Source: Myxococcaceae bacterium (GTDB taxonomy: Bacteria > Myxococcota > Myxococcia > Myxococcales > Myxococcaceae). From it: 64,000 nucleotides of DNA. Positions 62,891 through 64,000 of the stretch are shown piece by piece; the first letter of the stretch is position 1; each line of letters opens with the position of its first letter. Both the position numbers and the translations under genes were made by a program. Under the pieces are notes generated by a model. That model made no database searches, was not told the DNA's origin, and saw nothing but the letters and a program-made list of their open reading frames with translations. Location: the NCBI GenBank assembly GCA_016793095.1, contig JAEUJQ010000032.1, positions 248,001 to 312,000 of the forward strand, given 5' to 3'.

Positions 62891-63678
62891 GGCGCCACTC
62901 CGAGGTGCGGGTAGGCCCTGCGGAAGCCGTCGTCGGTGAGCTGACATGGGCGGAATGACGTCTGGGCGAGCGCCGCCTCGAGGTCGTTGGGCACGCGGGC
63001 GTCGACGCCCAGCTGCGCGGCGAGCTCGTCCCCGGCCCTGCGCACCCAGAGCGTGAACGGCGGGCCGAGCACCGTCTCGGGGGGCCAGGCGCGGCGGCGC
63101 GACGGCGCGAGCGCCCACGAGGTCGCGACCCAGACCTCCTTCGGCGAGCCGGTCACGCGGCGGAGCGGATCACCCTCGAACGACGTGTCGATGGCGAGAT
63201 CGGCCGCGACGCGATGGGCTGGCTCGGCCCGGGGCGCGGTGGTGACCGTGAGTTCGAGCTCACCGACGGGGAGCGCCGCGCCGAGGTCCGCGAAGAGCCC
63301 ATTGAGCGCTGCGGAGCGCGTCCCTTCAGGCCACCACTCGAGCAGCACGGCGCGCTGGGGCGCCGCGAACTCCACCAGCCGGCGCGCGTGCTCGAAGCGA
63401 GGGCCCGCGGCGTCCACCACGTCGACGAACGGCCCCTCCGCGTCGAGCGCCTTCGCGGCCTCGGCCCACAGCGACGGCGCGACGTGTACGTGGTGCGCGC
63501 GCTGCTGCTCGAGCAGGCCCTTCAGCACCGCGCCCACCTTCGGCGGCTGCACCACGAAGACGACGTACGCGGCGTCGAGGCCGTTGAAGCCGAAGAGCGC
63601 GTTGTAGAGCCGCGCCAGCCAGGCGTCGTCTTGGTTCGCGGTCACCAACCCGAAGACGCGCGTCGAGGGGCGGATCAT
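62887..63678 (-). CDS. Protein with a degenerate shikimate-dehydrogenase-like N-domain
   Basis: A 263-residue protein. RVFGLVTANQDDAWLARLYN with GFNGLDAAYVVFVVQ follows the pattern of the AroE substrate-binding domain (VFG, then HN-x-x-F and GLDAxYVxF). The catalytic Lys region is replaced (RAHHVHVAPSLWAEAAK) and no NADP-binding GxGG loop is seen, so it should not be an active dehydrogenase. The rest contains AVLLEWWPEGTRSAALNGLF and SPKEVWVATSWALAPS. Start ATG 63678 has CGGGAG upstream; a GTG at 63747 is an alternative. Function unknown. Confidence 0.7.
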   Translation of the reverse strand: MIRPSTRVFGLVTANQDDAWLARLYNALFGFNGLDAAYVVFVVQPPKVGAVLKGLLEQQRAHHVHVAPSLWAEAAKALDAEGPFVDVVDAAGPRFEHARRLVEFAAPQRAVLLEWWPEGTRSAALNGLFADLGAALPVGELELTVTTAPRAEPAHRVAADLAIDTSFEGDPLRRVTGSPKEVWVATSWALAPSRRRAWPPETVLGPPFTLWVRRAGDELAAQLGVDARVPNDLEAALAQTSFRPCQLTDDGFRRAYPHLGVAP

Positions 63679-63835
63679 GCGCTCGCTCCCGGCCGTGGCG
63701 GCAGGGCGTGCGCACGGCGCGCCTCGTCCTGGCGTGGGCTCGACCACCGGTGGCCGCGCGGCGAGGGGCCACTCATGCGCTGGCTCCCGGCGGACGTGGC
63801 GGCAGACCGTGTAGCGCCCGGGCCTCGTCGTCCTG
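63675..63835 (-). repeat. Duplicated gene tail: two copies of a 57-63-bp sequence
   Basis: Bases 63773-63835 (end of the zinc-ribbon gene) and 63675-63731 share their first 19 bases with one mismatch, an 11-base identical block and an 8-base block, with two 3-base gaps. In the same frame both end in ...PPRP-GASA followed by ATGA. The second copy ends where the AroE-like gene starts. Confidence 0.7.
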
Positions 63836-64000
63836 TCCGATGCAGCGTGGACAGAGCGCGTCTCCCCCGTCGTACTTGAAGCGCGCCCCGCACTCGCCGC
63901 AGTCCTTCACCTGGAAGCGCGCGAGGCTCACTGGCTGCGACTCCAGGAACCGCGCGGGCTCGAAGCGCTTCGCGACGGTGATGGAGCCGGGAGCGCAGGC
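63773..64000 (-). CDS. Zinc-ribbon protein, 5' end outside the window
   Basis: The visible 75 codons of a minus-strand gene whose start is beyond base 64000. They encode ACAPGSITVAKRFEPARFLE, then a zinc ribbon KDCGECGARFKYDGG with CPRC, and end PPRPPGASA. The stop is followed at once by ATGA and a duplicated tail. It appears to lead the operon with the AroE-like and helical genes. The class cannot be fixed from this fragment. Confidence 0.7.
   Translation of the reverse strand, partial: ACAPGSITVAKRFEPARFLESQPVSLARFQVKDCGECGARFKYDGGDALCPRCIGQDDEARALHGLPPRPPGASA

Overview
The window is high-GC DNA, densely packed on both strands, with about 54 protein-coding genes, no tRNA or rRNA that I can see, and no gap longer than 207 bases (33154-33360). 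It looks like chromosome of a myxobacterium or close relative (Myxococcota). The reasons are the high GC, at least 15 predicted lipoproteins, several of them with long Gly/Ser/Ala linkers and Cys-rich modules, an AgmX/PglI-type C-terminal domain, a TIGR02996-type domain, and GspE/PilB-type domains outside any pilus operon. The taxon is inferred; no rRNA or marker gene settles it.

Layout. 1-6362: end of a cyclodeaminase gene, two small lipoproteins, a von Willebrand A (VWA) protein followed by a paralogue without the VWA domain, then prmA-rsmE, two translation-related methyltransferases that overlap by 4 bases. 6441-12003: an RDD membrane protein, a GspE N-domain/HEAT protein and a secreted unknown. 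12070-18723: a giant polytopic membrane protein with an N-terminal zinc ribbon, an orphan response regulator and a small unknown. 18825-22512: an isoprenylcysteine-methyltransferase-like operon and a translationally coupled ECF sigma/anti-sigma pair. 22542-41954: a frameshifted small gene, then a long stretch of surface and secreted proteins (Kelch lipoprotein, cytochrome-like lipoprotein, repeat lipoprotein, TIGR02996 protein, S9 peptidase, knottin-like lipoprotein, GGSTA-stalk lipoprotein, M16 protease). 42015-46840: a bacterial calpain, a MATE transporter, a lipoprotein and glpK. 46926-49680: a beta-helix lipoprotein, a tetratricopeptide lipoprotein and a zinc-ribbon protein, closed by a strong terminator-like hairpin. 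49874-52828: aldo/keto reductase, YdeI-like protein, tetratricopeptide lipoprotein. 52914-56450: a membrane-anchored GspE-type ATPase, a PEGA protein, a lipoprotein and serine acetyltransferase. 56357-58958: a Cys-rich lipoprotein gene between two copies of the cysE 3' end. 58970-64000: a five-haem lipoprotein, an Mrp-like ATPase without its Cys pair, a thioredoxin, and a cluster of small unknowns ending in a zinc-ribbon gene cut by the window edge.

The dominant theme is the outer surface. Seven lipoproteins share one plan: lipobox Cys, low-complexity G/S/A/T stalk encoded by DNA repeats whose unit is a multiple of three, then a different outer domain each time (Kelch, beta-helix, knottin-like array, Cys-rich repeats, multihaem). 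The strongest structural signals are the duplicated cysE 3' end around one of these genes, a second duplicated gene tail at the window's right end, and the knottin-like array with its recent 180-bp duplication. Several genes have a TAnnnT hexamer 6-7 bases before the start codon, suggesting leaderless transcripts.
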